Origin: Coptis chinensis
Lineage: Eukaryota; Streptophyta; Magnoliopsida; Ranunculales; Ranunculaceae
Assembly (NCBI GenBank): GCA_015680905.1
Contig: CM027384.1
Span: 78,835,501-78,899,500 of the forward strand
Direction of reading: 5' to 3'
DNA length: 64,000 nt
Shown piece by piece: positions 46,001-56,340 of this stretch (position 1 is its first letter; each line of letters starts with the position of its first letter). The notes under the pieces are model-generated. The model was not told the DNA's origin. It saw nothing but the letters and a program-made list of their open reading frames with translations, and made no database searches. A program made the position numbers and the translations under genes.

Positions 46001-47035
46001 CTATAAGTATAACGCTGGCCATTGTTGCTACTTCAAGAGGTTTGACTCCAGCTACATCATCATATTACTATATGTTGATAATATGTTAGTAGCGAGTTCT
46101 GATATATTAGAAGTTGGGAGATTGAAAGAGAAGTTGGCAAGTGAGTTCTCTATGAAGGACTTGGGTACAGTGACACAGATTCTAGGGATGAGGATCAGAA
46201 GAGATAGGTAGAAAGGTATTCTGGAGTTGTCTCAGGCTGAGTATATTGAGAAGCTGGTATTGAAGAGGTTCAACATGGGTAGTGTGAAACCAGTTTGCAC
46301 ACCTTTGGCAGTCCACTTCAAGTTGTCCAAGGAACACTCTTCCAAAACTGTTGAGGAAAGAAACTTCATGGCTAAGGTACCATACGCCTCTGCCATTGGA
46401 AGTCTTATGTATGTCATGGTTTGTACGCGTCCGGATGTAGCCCAAGCAGTAGGAGCTGTCAGTCGATTTATGTCTAATCCTGGCAAGTAACATTGGGAAG
46501 CCGTGAAGTGGATATTGAGATATCTGAGAGGTACTACTGAGAAATGCCTATGTTATGGAAGGAGCATTGTGAACTTGCAAGGGTATGTGGATGCCAACTT
46601 TGCAGGTGAGGTAGATCGCAGAAGAAGCACTACTGGTTGTGTTTTTACAGTAGGTGCTACTGCAGTGAGTTGGATTTCTCAGTTACAGAAGATTGTTGTT
46701 TTGTCTACCATAGAAGCAGAGTATGTAGCCGTTACAGAAGCAAGCAAAGAGATGATTTGGTTACAGGGATTGATGGAAGAACTAGGGATGAAGCAAGAGA
46801 GGAGTGTGTTACACAGTGACAGTCAGAGTGTTATACATCTTGCTAAGAATTCCGCCTTTCATTCTAGGACCAAGCACATTGGTCTTCGGTATCATTTTAT
46901 CCGATCTCTGTTGAAGGATGAAGTTTTGACACTTGAGAAGATCCAAGGGAGTGAGAATCCGGCGGATATGTTGACCAAGACCGTGCCTACTGAGAAGTTG
47001 AAGTTGTGTTCAACTTCGGTAGGTATTCTTGCTTG
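43073..47035 (+). pseudogene. copia gag-pol polyprotein, nonsense codons and one frameshift
   Basis: Order: gag from ATG 43073 (YKIEKFDGTNFGYWKMQIED; CCHC CYNCGKPGHYSSNC at about 43810), protease LDSGAS (about 43975), pre-integrase VWHRRLES (about 44350), integrase (HTDVWGP, FIDDHTRKVWVYFLRHKSE, SDNSGEY, QNGVAEQMNRTL), reverse transcriptase (WVFRVKEGHDGSKRYKARLV, LDVKTAFLHGNL, SLYGLKQAPRQWY, YVDN) and RNase H (DANFAGEVDRRRSTTGCVFT, SDSQSVIHLAKN, RTKHIGLRYHFIR). A one-base insertion near 44375 and about eight stops break it. The RT motif is YVDN rather than YVDD (about 46071-46082), removing a catalytic aspartate. Size and order are normal for plant copia. Confidence 0.92.
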
Positions 47036-47135
47036 AAGACCATGATGGATGAGCCGAGTGTTTCATTAGTAAATTGGATTTGGATTGAGTTGTTACAATT
47101 GAGATGTGATGTGCATGTAAAATCTCGAAGGTTCC

Positions 47136-47146
47136 AAGTGGGAGAT
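47136..47146 (+). promoter_or_regulatory. Polypurine tract of the copia element
   Basis: aagtgggagat immediately before the 3' LTR; primes plus-strand DNA synthesis. Confidence 0.85.
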
Positions 47147-47837
47147 TGTTGGGTTTGTGGAACTATTGAGATTTGCGACAGCGTCCGATGCCGCGTTCAC
47201 GGTTTTCTGTTTGGAGAAGGGGGCGCGACCTATGCTCAAGTTGGCCTTGTAGAAGGCGCACCCTGCGCTCATGCTTGCGAAAGTTACTGGAAGTTGGTAA
47301 CAAAGGGGGCGCGATTTGCGCTCAACCACGCCTTATCCATGGCGCACCCCGCGCTCGTGCCTTCCGAAATTTTCACTGATTTTTTGATATTTCGGCCCAA
47401 AGCCAATATTCTCACATTTTTCTATGTGTACCTATATAAAGGAAATAGAATAGGATTTTGAGACAACTTTGAGAGATTCATTTCATGGGAATAGTGGGAG
47501 CTCTATTGAGCTAGGGTTTGAGTGAGGCCTCTTGTTCTTGATTTTTGTTACCTCTTGTAAACTCTTCAATCTTTACTATAAAGGAAACTCGGGTCTTGTG
47601 TGGACGTAGGTAACATTTACCGAACCACCTTAAATCTTTGTGTCTCTTTGTATTTACTTCCATATTTATTGTTTGCTATGATTGTGATGATAAATTAGTG
47701 GTTTTCTTGTTGAGTTTGTTGTGATAACTACCAAAGTCTTGGGTGGGTGATTTTCTTGGTGTGAGCTCTAAATTGAAATCATTTGGGATAGAAAGTAACT
47801 AGATTGAGGTGTGACTTTCTAGTGAAATCTCCCAACA
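47147..47837 (+). repeat. 3' LTR of the copia element
   Basis: 691 bp, same ends and GC blocks as the 5' LTR, with scattered differences such as actattgag for actgtcgac after the first 17 bp. Confidence 0.95.
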
Positions 47838-47842
47838 AAAGT

Positions 47843-47972
47843 TTTCCCAAGTTTTTTGTGAAAGATAATTTAATATCCTCCGGTCCAAGCAGTGGAGATT
47901 ATATAAAACGTCGTTTGACATACGAAGGCCTTAACTATATAGGGGAAGGCGATAAAGTTCCCAGAATTTTTT
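47843..47972 (+). pseudogene. Terminal unit of copy A after the copia insertion
   Basis: Encodes VKDNLISSGPSSGDYIKRRL then TYEGLNYIGEGDKVPRIF and stop. This degenerate last unit, lacking a few residues of the first motif, occurs in all copies and marks the end of the gene. Confidence 0.75.
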
Positions 47973-48084
47973 AGTCCAAGCATTGGGAAGGATGACTCAC
48001 ATTTCTATAATCTAAGAACCCACAATTTTTTTTTTTCGATAAAGATAGTTATTATCTTATAAAAGAGTGTAACTTTTATATGCA

Positions 48085-48893
48085 CTAGCAAAATGCACGT
48101 GCTCTGCACATGGATGGAAAATAGATAATGTTGACAGGTATTTGTATTTGAATATAATATCGGTGTCTACATTTCATTTTTATTATGAAATTATATTAGC
48201 ATACTCAGTTCATTAGCTTTCGAAACTGGCATGCTAAAAGAATATGGAAGATGGAAGCCGTTAAATACCATCATACCATATATCTGCTTGTACATACAAA
48301 AAAATTTCAAATATGATCGTGTGTTCACAGAGTGGTGACATATATAATCTTAGAAAAAATGTTACGTGGTTTTAGAGGTGGAACTTGGAAGTGTGGAACA
48401 CAATTAGATAATACTGTGTAAGTTCATAAAAAGTAAAAAAATGCAATTGTCCATCATAAGTTCAAAGTTGAATTGCAGTCCTGACGACATGGGTAAACAT
48501 AGGCACGAAGAATAATTGTTTCCTCTAAATTTGATGAAAAAAGGTAGTAATTGCCCCCTCCGTTCGAAAGGGTTTTCTTTTAATGTTTGGTATTTATGAT
48601 AATTAATGTTGGTACTTATGGTGCGTACAATTCAAATGATGCGTGGATTTGTTTTTTTTATTCAACAACACATGAAATGACCAATTACTCGTCTAAAGTG
48701 ATAAGCAATACTTTGATTTAAGGATAATATGGGAACAAGAAAATTCACAAAAGCGAAAAAGACCAAGTAGTCCTTATAAACAGCATTTGGGTATGTTTAT
48801 TTAATTTTTCATTTAGGGGTATTATGCGTAAGAAAAATACCCAGATGAATTTAAGAGGCAAGGTTGATTATAGGAGATACTACTAGTAGAGAT
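48085..48893 (-). mobile_element. Short Helitron, copy in unit A
   Basis: On the minus strand it begins TCTCTACTAGTAGTATCTCC and ends GTGCAGAGCACGTGCATTTT then GCTAG. Flanks are A before TC and T after CTAG, the Helitron insertion preference. A stem (GTGCAGAGCAC) lies near the 3' end. 809 bp, no coding sequence: non-autonomous. Confidence 0.75.
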
Positions 48894-49637
48894 TATGTGT
48901 AGATTTTTTTTTCGATAATACAATTTTGTATGTAGATTAAAAACAAAAAAACTACCCTCACATCAATGTATTATTATATAGGTCGATTGATCCTCAAAAT
49001 GGACTCAGATGTGTTTAAGTGTTGACATTGATTTCATATAAAAAATCATTATATTGAAACTATTAATTAGGCTTATTATTTGTGAGATTGAAATAGCATA
49101 TATTCCATCCATTGTTTCTTTAAATCTTGGAAATCACTAGATCTTAATCCCAGCCCAGCCAAAATATTGATTGAAAAATAACCAAATTGCTCCTCACCAA
49201 TTGAAACATTGCTCATTTCAAACTGTGCTCAATTTCAATGAGATTTTAGATCTATAGTAAATATAAGATGTAGTTATTTGTGAGATTGAAATAGCATACA
49301 TCCATTGTTTCTTTAATTTGTAAATCAAAAAGGCCAATATGTTGAAAAATAACCAATTGACCAATGCAAACATTGGGCTAATTTTTAGATCAATTATGAT
49401 CATAACTCCTCGGAGATCTTTTTTAAATCTAAAAAGGCCAATAAATTAGGAAAAACACTTTCGAAAAAAATAGTAATAAGATAAAATTAAACAAATAATG
49501 TTACTTGGTCTGCTACTATGTTAGAACTAATTCAGGTGAAGCCATTTATCAACGGCCTTTGACTTTGAACAATAATGAGGTAATTTGAGCTCTACTATGA
49601 TAAGCAAAAGAGCCTGGCTTATGTTGGAGAGCTATTA
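48894..49637. other. Upstream region of copy B
   Basis: AT-rich, no ORF supported; homologous stretches precede copies C and D. It contains a poly-T run after the Helitron. Confidence 0.7.
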
Positions 49638-49647
49638 ATGAGAATAG

Positions 49648-49710
49648 TAGCTCCTAAATCTAAGGAGCTAAACCAAGTGTATACAATTTGTCCGACAAAG
49701 TATATAAACC
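49648..49710 (+). promoter_or_regulatory. Promoter of copy B: palindrome and TATA box
   Basis: An 8-bp inverted repeat, TAGCTCCT and AGGAGCTA separated by 7 bp (about 49648-49670), is followed by tatataaacc at 49701-49710, about 70 bp before the ATG. Copy C has tatatacacc (52831) and copy D tatagaaacc (55251), so the box is weakened there. Confidence 0.6.
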
Positions 49711-49771
49711 CGCTAAACATTATACACTCTTCAGTCCTGCCACCATCCTTTCTGACGTACATAACTAGGCC

Positions 49772-51109
49772 ATGGCTATCAGAGTATCAGCTTCTCCAAA
49801 TCTCACACATTCATCTTCAACCTCACCATCCTCACTATATTCATAACATTCCAAATTTGTGCATCTCAAATTCTTGAAGATGGAGCTAATTCATACAAGA
49901 AGCCAGAGATGGCAGTACACCATCTTACTTCAAGTTTTTTTGTGAAAGATCCTTTGACACCCTCCGGTCCAAGCAGTGGAGAGCATGATCATGTAAAACG
50001 TCGTTTGACATACCAAGGCCCTAGCCATAGATGGGAAGGCAATAAAGTCCCCCCAAGTTTTTTTGTGAAAGATCCTTTGACACCCTTCGATCGAAGCATT
50101 GGAGAGCCTGATCATGTAAAACGTCGTTTGACATACCAAGGCCCTAGCCATAGATGAGAAGGCGATAAAGTTCCCCCAATTTTTTTTGTGAAAGATCTTT
50201 TGACACCCTCTGGTCCAAGCACTGGAGAACATAATCATGTAAAACATCGTTTGACATACCAAGGCCCTAGCCATAGAGGGGAAGGAGATAAAATTGTTGG
50301 GTTTGTGGTACCGTCGAGTTTTGCTCCGGTGTATGATGCCGCGTTCACTGTTTTCTGTTTGGAGAAAGGGGTGCGACTTGCGCTATAGTTGGCCTTGTAA
50401 AAGGCGCACCCCGCGCTCATGCTTTCGAAAGTTACTGGAAGTTGGTAACGAAGGGGGCGCGACCTGCGCTCGACCACGCCTTATCCAAGGGGCTCCCTGC
50501 GCTCATGCCTTCTGAAATTTTCCATGATTTTTTGTTATTTCGGCCCGAAGCCCATTTTCTCACATTTTTCTATGTGTACCTATATAAAGGAAATAGAATA
50601 GGGTTTTGAGACAACTTTGAGAGATTCATTTCATGGGATTAGTGGGAGCTCTATTGAGCTTGGGTTTGAGTGAGGCATCTTGTTCTTGATTCTTGTTATC
50701 TATTGTAAACTCTCTAATCTTTACTATAAAGGAAACTCATGTCTTGTGTGGACGTAGGTAATATTTACCGAACCACCTTAAATCTTTGTGTCTCTTTGCA
50801 TTTACTTCCATATTTATTGTTTGCTATGATTGTGATGATAAAGTAGTGGGTTTGCTTGTTGAGTTTGTTGTGATAACTACCAAAGTCTTGGGTGGGTGAT
50901 TTCCTTGGTGTAAGCTCCAAGTTGAAATCATTTAGGATAGAAAGTAACTAGATTGAGGTGTGACTTTCTAGTGAAATCTCCCAACAAAAGTTCCCCCAAG
51001 TTTTTTGTGAAAGATCATTTAATATCCTCCGGTCCAAGCAGTGGAGATCATATAAAACGTCGTTCAACACACGAAGGCCCTAACTATATAGGGGAAGGCG
51101 ATAAAGTTC
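49772..51109 (+). pseudogene. SGPS repeat-precursor gene, copy B, frameshifted and split by a solo LTR
   Basis: ATG at 49772, but an 8-bp duplication directly after MAI shifts the frame, so the signal peptide seen in C and D is lost. Three 123-bp units follow (49951, 50074, 50197) with PLTPSGPSSGEHDHVKRRLT and YQGPSHR; the second ends in TGA within HR*EG. A copia solo LTR (50295-50986) lies at the same point as the copia element in copy A, and the terminal unit follows it. Otherwise as copy C. Confidence 0.8.
50290..50991 (+). mobile_element. Solo copia LTR in copy B
   Basis: 692-bp LTR (50295-50986) of the same family as 42253-42944, flanked by aaaat and aaagt. It occupies the same position in the repeat gene as the full element in copy A. 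A solo LTR arises by recombination between the two LTRs of a full element. Confidence 0.92.
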
Positions 51110-51242
51110 CCAGAATTTTTTAGTCCAACCATTGGGAAGGATGACTCACATTTCAATAATCTAAGAACCCACAATTTTTTTTTTTTTTTTTTTTTTTTAA
51201 AGATAGTTAATATCTTAAAAAAGAGTGTAACTTTTATATGCA

Positions 51243-52049
51243 CTAGCAAAATGCACATGCTCTACACATGGATGGCAAATAGATAATGTTGGTAGGTATT
51301 TGTATTTGAATATAATATCGGTGTCTACATTTCATTTTTATTATGAAATTATATTAGCATACTCAGTTCATTAGCTTCCGAAACTGGCATGCTAAAAGAA
51401 TATGGAAGATGGAAGTCGTTAAATACCGTCATACCATATATCTGCCTATACATACAAAAAAAATTCAAATATGACCGTGTGTTCATAGAGTGGCGACATA
51501 TATAATCTTAGAAAAAATGTTACGTGGTTTTAGAGGTGGAACTTGGAAGTGTGGAATACAATTAGATAATACTGTGTAAGTTCATAAAAAGTGAAAAAAA
51601 AAGCAATTCTCCATAAGTTGAATTGAAGTCCTGAAGACATGGTAAACATAGGCACGAAGAATAATTGTTTCCTCTAAATTTGACGAAAAAAGATAGTATA
51701 TGTAATTGCCCCCTCCGTTCGAAAAGGTTTTCTTTTAATGTTTGGTATTTATTATAATTAATGTTGGTACTTATGGTGCGTACAATTCAAATGATGCGTG
51801 GATTTGTTTTTTTTGTTCACCAACACATGAAATGACCAATTACTCTTGTCTAAGGTGATAAGGAATACTTTGATTTAAGGATAATATGGGCACCAAAAAA
51901 TTCACAAAAGCGAAAAAGACCAAGTAGTCCTTATAAACAACATTTGGGTATGTTTATTTAATTTTTCATTTAGGGGTATTATACGTAAGGAAAATACTCA
52001 GATGAATTTAGGAGTCAAGGTTCATTATAGAAGATACTACTAGTAGAGA
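51243..52049 (-). mobile_element. Short Helitron, copy in unit B
   Basis: Same ends as 48085-48893: CTAG at the 3' end on the minus strand with a T flank, TCTCTACTAG at the 5' end with an A flank. 807 bp. Confidence 0.75.
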
Positions 52050-52057
52050 TTATCTGT

Positions 52058-52093
<36 letters not shown>

Positions 52094-52902
52094 ACAATTT
52101 TATATGTAGATTAAGGACAAAAAAACTACCCTCCCATCAATGTATTATTATATAGGTCGATAGATCCTAAGAATGGTCTCAGATGTGTTTAAGTGTTTAC
52201 ATTGATTTCATATAAAAAATCATTATATTGAAACGATTAATTATTAGGCTTATTATTTGTGAGATTGAAGTAGCATATATTCCATTGTTTCTTTAAATCT
52301 TGGAAATCACTAGATCTTAATCCCGGCCCAGTCAAAATATTGATTGAAAAATAACTGAATTGCTCCTTACTAATTGAAACATTGCTCATTTCAAACCGTG
52401 GTTCATTTCAATGAGATTTTAGATCTATAGTAAATATAAGCTGACGTGTTGTACATACTTAATTTGTAACGGAAAAAAAAAGGCCAATATGTAAAAATCT
52501 AATTGAAGATATGATACAGCAAGGGACTAATCGCAATTATGATCATAACTCCTGGGATATCTTTTTTCTGAAAAATTAGAAAAAACACTTTCGAAAAAAA
52601 TAGCAATAAGATAAAATTAAACAAATACTGTTACACGGTCTGATACACTGTTAGAACTAATTCACGTGAAGCCATTTATCAACTGCCTTTGACTTTGAAC
52701 AATAATGACGTAATTTGAGCTCTACTAAGATAAACAAAAGAGCCTAGCTTGTGTTGGAGAGCTATTAATGAGAATAGTAGCTCCTAAATCTATGGAGCTA
52801 AACCAAGTGTATACAATTTGTCTGACCAAGTATATACACCCGCTAAACATTATGCACTCCTCAATCCTACCACCATCCTTCTTGACGTACATAACTAGGG
52901 CC

Positions 52903-53555
52903 ATGGCTATCAACTTCTCCAAATCTCACACATTCATTTTCAACCTCACCATCGTCACTATATTCATAACATTCCAAATTTGTGCAGCTCAAATTCTTGA
53001 AGATGGAGCTAATTCATACAAGAAGCCAGAGAGGGCAGTACACTATCTTACTTCAAGTTTTTTTGTGAAAGATCCTTTGACAGCCTCCGGTCCAAGCAGT
53101 GGAGAGTATGATCATGTAAAACATCGTTTGACATATCAAGGCCCTAGCCATAGAGGGGAAGGCAATAAAGTCCCCCCAAGTTTTTTTGAGAGAGATCCTT
53201 TGACACCATCCAGTCGAAGCAGTGGAGAGCATGATCACGTAATACGTCGTTTAACATACCAAGGCCCTAGCCATAGGGGAAAAGGCAATAAAGTCCCCCC
53301 AAATTTTTTTGTGAAAGATCCTTTGACACCCTCCGGTCCAAGCAGTGGAGAGCCTGATCATGTAAACGTCGTTTGACATACCAAGGCCCTAGCCATAGAG
53401 GAGAAGGCGATAAAGTTCCCCCAAGTTTTTTTGTCAAAGATCTTTTGACACCCTCTGGTCCAAGCACTGGAGAGCATTATCATGTAAAACGTCGTTTGAC
53501 ATACCAAGGCCCTAACTATATAGGGGAAGGCGATAAAGTTCCCACAATTTTTTAG
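52903..53555 (+). pseudogene. SGPS repeat-precursor gene, copy C: secreted multi-peptide precursor, one frameshift
   Basis: Best preserved copy. ATG 52903 gives MAINFSKSHTFIFNLTIVTI and FITFQICAAQ, a classic signal peptide (cleavage likely after CAA). A short spacer (ILEDGANSYKKPERAVHYL) precedes units at 53074, 53197, 53320 and 53442. Each 41-residue unit has motif 1 (LTASGPSSGEYDH), a basic site KRR or KHR, and motif 2 (LTYQGPSHRGEGNK). A 1-bp deletion in unit 3 stops translation at 53376 (157 residues); in the shifted frame it would run to KVPTIF* at 53555. The last unit joins the start of a penultimate unit to the end of the terminal one. The SGPS core with following G and H recalls PIP/PIPL peptides of plant immunity and growth signalling; no receptor or function is shown here. 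Confidence 0.65.
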
Positions 53556-53663
53556 TCCAAGCATTAGGAAGGATGACTCACATTTCTATAATCTAAGTTC
53601 CCATAAATTTTTTTTTTTTCGATAAAGATAGTTATTATCTTATAAAAGAGTGTAACTTTTATA

Positions 53664-54473
53664 TGCACGTGCTCTGCACATGGATGGCAAATAGATAATG
53701 TTGACAGGTATTTGTATTTGAATATAATATCCGTGTCTACATTTCATTTTTATGAAATTATATTAGCATACTAAGTTCATTAGCTTCCGAAACTGGCATG
53801 CTAAATGGATATGGAAGATGGAAGCCGTTAAATACTGTCATACCATATATCTGCATGTACATACAAAATAAATTCAAATATGATCGTGTGTTAACAGAGT
53901 GGTGACATATATAATCTTTGAAAAAATGTTACGTGGTTTTAGAGGTGAAACTTGGAAGTGTGGAACACAATTAGATAAGACTGTGTAAGTTCATAAAAAG
54001 TAAAAAAAAATGCAATTGTACATCATAAGTTCTAAGTTTAATTGAAGTCCTGACGACATGGTAAACATAGGCACGAAGAATAATTGTTTCCTCTAAATTT
54101 GACGAAAAAATATAGTATATGTAATTGCCCCCTCCATTCGAAAGGGTTTTCTTTTAATGTTTGGTATTTAAGATAATTAATGTTGGAACTTATGGAGCGT
54201 GTACAATTCAAATGATGCGTGGATTTGTTTTTTTTATTCACCAACACATGGAATGACCAATTAATCTTGTCTAAGGTGATAAGCAATACTTTGATTTAAG
54301 GATAATATGGGCACAAGAAAATTCATAAAAGCGAAAAAGACCAAGCAGTCCTTATAAATGGCATTTGGGTATGTTTATTTAATTTTTCATTTAGGGGTAT
54401 TATGCGTAAGAAAAATACCCAGATGAATTTAGGAGTCAAGGTTCATTATAGGAGATACTATTACTAGTAGGGA
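53664..54473 (-). mobile_element. Short Helitron, copy in unit C, 3' terminus deleted
   Basis: Homologous to 48085-48893, but the plus strand reads tatatgcacgtgctctg instead of tatatgcactagcaaaatgc then acgtg: 13 bp between two tgcac repeats are missing, taking the CTAG end with them. It therefore cannot move by itself. Confidence 0.75.
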
Positions 54474-54475
54474 TT

Positions 54476-54507
<32 letters not shown>

Positions 54508-55323
54508 AGATAATACAATTTTATATGTAGATTAAGGACAAAAAAACTACCCTCACATCAATGTATTATTATATAGGTCGATTGATCCTAAGAATGGTCT
54601 CAGATATGTTTAAGTGTTGACATTGATTTCATATAAAAAATCATTATATTGAAACGATTAATTATTAGGCTTATTATTTGTAAGATTGAAGTAGCATATA
54701 TTCCATTGTTTCATTAAATCTTGGAAATCACTAGATCTTAATCCCAGCCCACTCAAAATATTGATTGAAAAATAACCGAATTGCTCCTAACCAATTGAAA
54801 CATTGCTCATTTCAAACCGTGCTCCATTTCAATTAGATTTTAGATATATAGTAAATATAAGCTGAGGTGTTGTACATACTTAATTTGTAACGGAAAAAAA
54901 AGGCCAATATGTAAAAATCTAATTGAAGATAGTATGCAGCGAGGGACTAATCACAATTATGATCATAACTCTTAAGAGATCTTTTTTCTGAAAAATTAGG
55001 AAAAACACTTTCGAAAAAAATAGTAATAAGATAAAATTAAACAAATACTGTTACTCAGTCTTCTACTCTGTTAGAACTAATTCAGGTTAAGCCATTTATC
55101 AACTGCCTTTGACTTTGAATAATAATGAGGTAATTAGAGCTCTACTATGATAAGCAAAAGAGCCTGGCTTGTGTTGGAGAGCTATTAATGAGAATAGTAG
55201 CTCCTAAATCTAAGGAGCTAAACCAAGTGTATACAATTTGTCCGACCAAGTATAGAAACCCGCTAAACATTATGCACTCCTCAGCCCTGCCACCATCCTT
55301 CTTGACATACATAACTAGGGCCA

Positions 55324-56340
55324 TGGCTATCAGCTTCTCCAAATCTCACACATTCATCTTCAACCTCACCATCCTCACTATATTCATAACATTCCAAATT
55401 TGTGCAGCCCAAATTCTTGAAGATGGAGCTAATTCATACAAGAAGCCAGAGTGGGCAGTACACCATCTTACTCCAAGTTTTTTTTAAAGATCCTTTGACA
55501 CCCTCTGGTTCAAGCAGTGGAGAGCATGATCATGTAAAACGTCGTTTGACATACTAAGGCCCTAGCCATAGAGGGGAAGGCAATAAAGTCCTCCCAAGTT
55601 TTTTTGTGAAAGATCCTTCGACGCCCTCCGGTCTAAGCAGTGGAGAGCATGATCATGTAAAACGTCGTTTGACATACTAAGGCCCTAGCCATAGAGGGGA
55701 AGGCAATAAAGTCCTCCCAAGTTTTTTTGTGAAAGATCCTTCGACGCCCTCCTGTCCAAGCAGTGGAGAGCATGATCATGTAAAACGTCGTTTGACATAC
55801 CAAGGCCCTAGCCATAGAGGGGAAGGCAATAAAGTCCCCCCAAGTTTTTTTGTTGAAGATCCTTTGACACCTTCTTGTCCAAGCAGTGGAGAGCATGATC
55901 ATGTAAAACGTCGTTTGACATACCAAGGCCCTAGCCATAGAGGGGAAGGCAATAAAGTATCCCCAAGTTTTTTTGTGAAAGATCCTTTGACACCCTCCGG
56001 TCCAAGCAGTGGAGAGCCTGATATTGTAAACCGTCGTTTTACATACCAAGGCCCTAGCCATAGAGGAGAAGGCGATAAAGTTCCCCAAAGCTTTTTTGTG
56101 AAAGATCTTTTGACATCCTTTGGTCCAAGCACTAGAGAGCATAATCATGTAAAACGTCGTTTGACATACCAAGGCCCTAGCCATAGAAGGGAAAGCGATA
56201 AAGTTCCCCTAAGTTTTTTTTTGTTAAAGATCATTTAATATCCTCTGATCCAAGCAGTGGAGATCATATAAAACGTCGTTTTACATACTAAGGCCCTAAC
56301 TATATAGGGGAAGGCGATAAAGTTCCCACAATTTTTTAGT
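55324..56340 (+). pseudogene. SGPS repeat-precursor gene, copy D, longest array
   Basis: ATG 55324: MAISFSKSHTFIFNLTILTI FITFQICAAQ signal peptide, then ILEDGANSYKKPEW. A small indel at 55482-55488 (tttttttaaag) stops the frame before unit 1. Six full units start at 55492, 55615, 55738, 55861, 55984 and 56107, then the terminal unit ending near 56340. Units 1 and 2 share TAC TAA in place of TAC CAA and the variant ccttcgacgcc. Units 3-6 are open. It has more repeats than B or C. Confidence 0.8.

Larger units (their letters stand above)
42248..47842 (+). mobile_element. Ty1/copia retrotransposon with 5-bp target duplication
   Basis: Element 42253-47837 flanked by aaagt at 42248-42252 and 47838-47842. 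It has LTRs of 692 and 691 bp, a primer site at 42947-42958, gag-pol in copia order (integrase before reverse transcriptase) and a polypurine tract at 47136-47146. Target duplication is exact and LTRs are close in sequence, so it is younger than the gypsy elements, yet pol has several stops. Confidence 0.95.

Noticed and set aside
42253..47837. Copia element as intact and autonomous
   Set aside because: About eight nonsense codons, a frameshift near 44375 and YVDN in reverse transcriptase.
55633..56184. Long minus-strand ORF of regular repeats (MARALVCQTTFYMIMLS..)
   Set aside because: It is the antisense frame of the SGPS repeat array; similar antisense ORFs occur at 41474-41986 and 49930-50274. 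No signal peptide or start context, and the plus strand explains the repeats.
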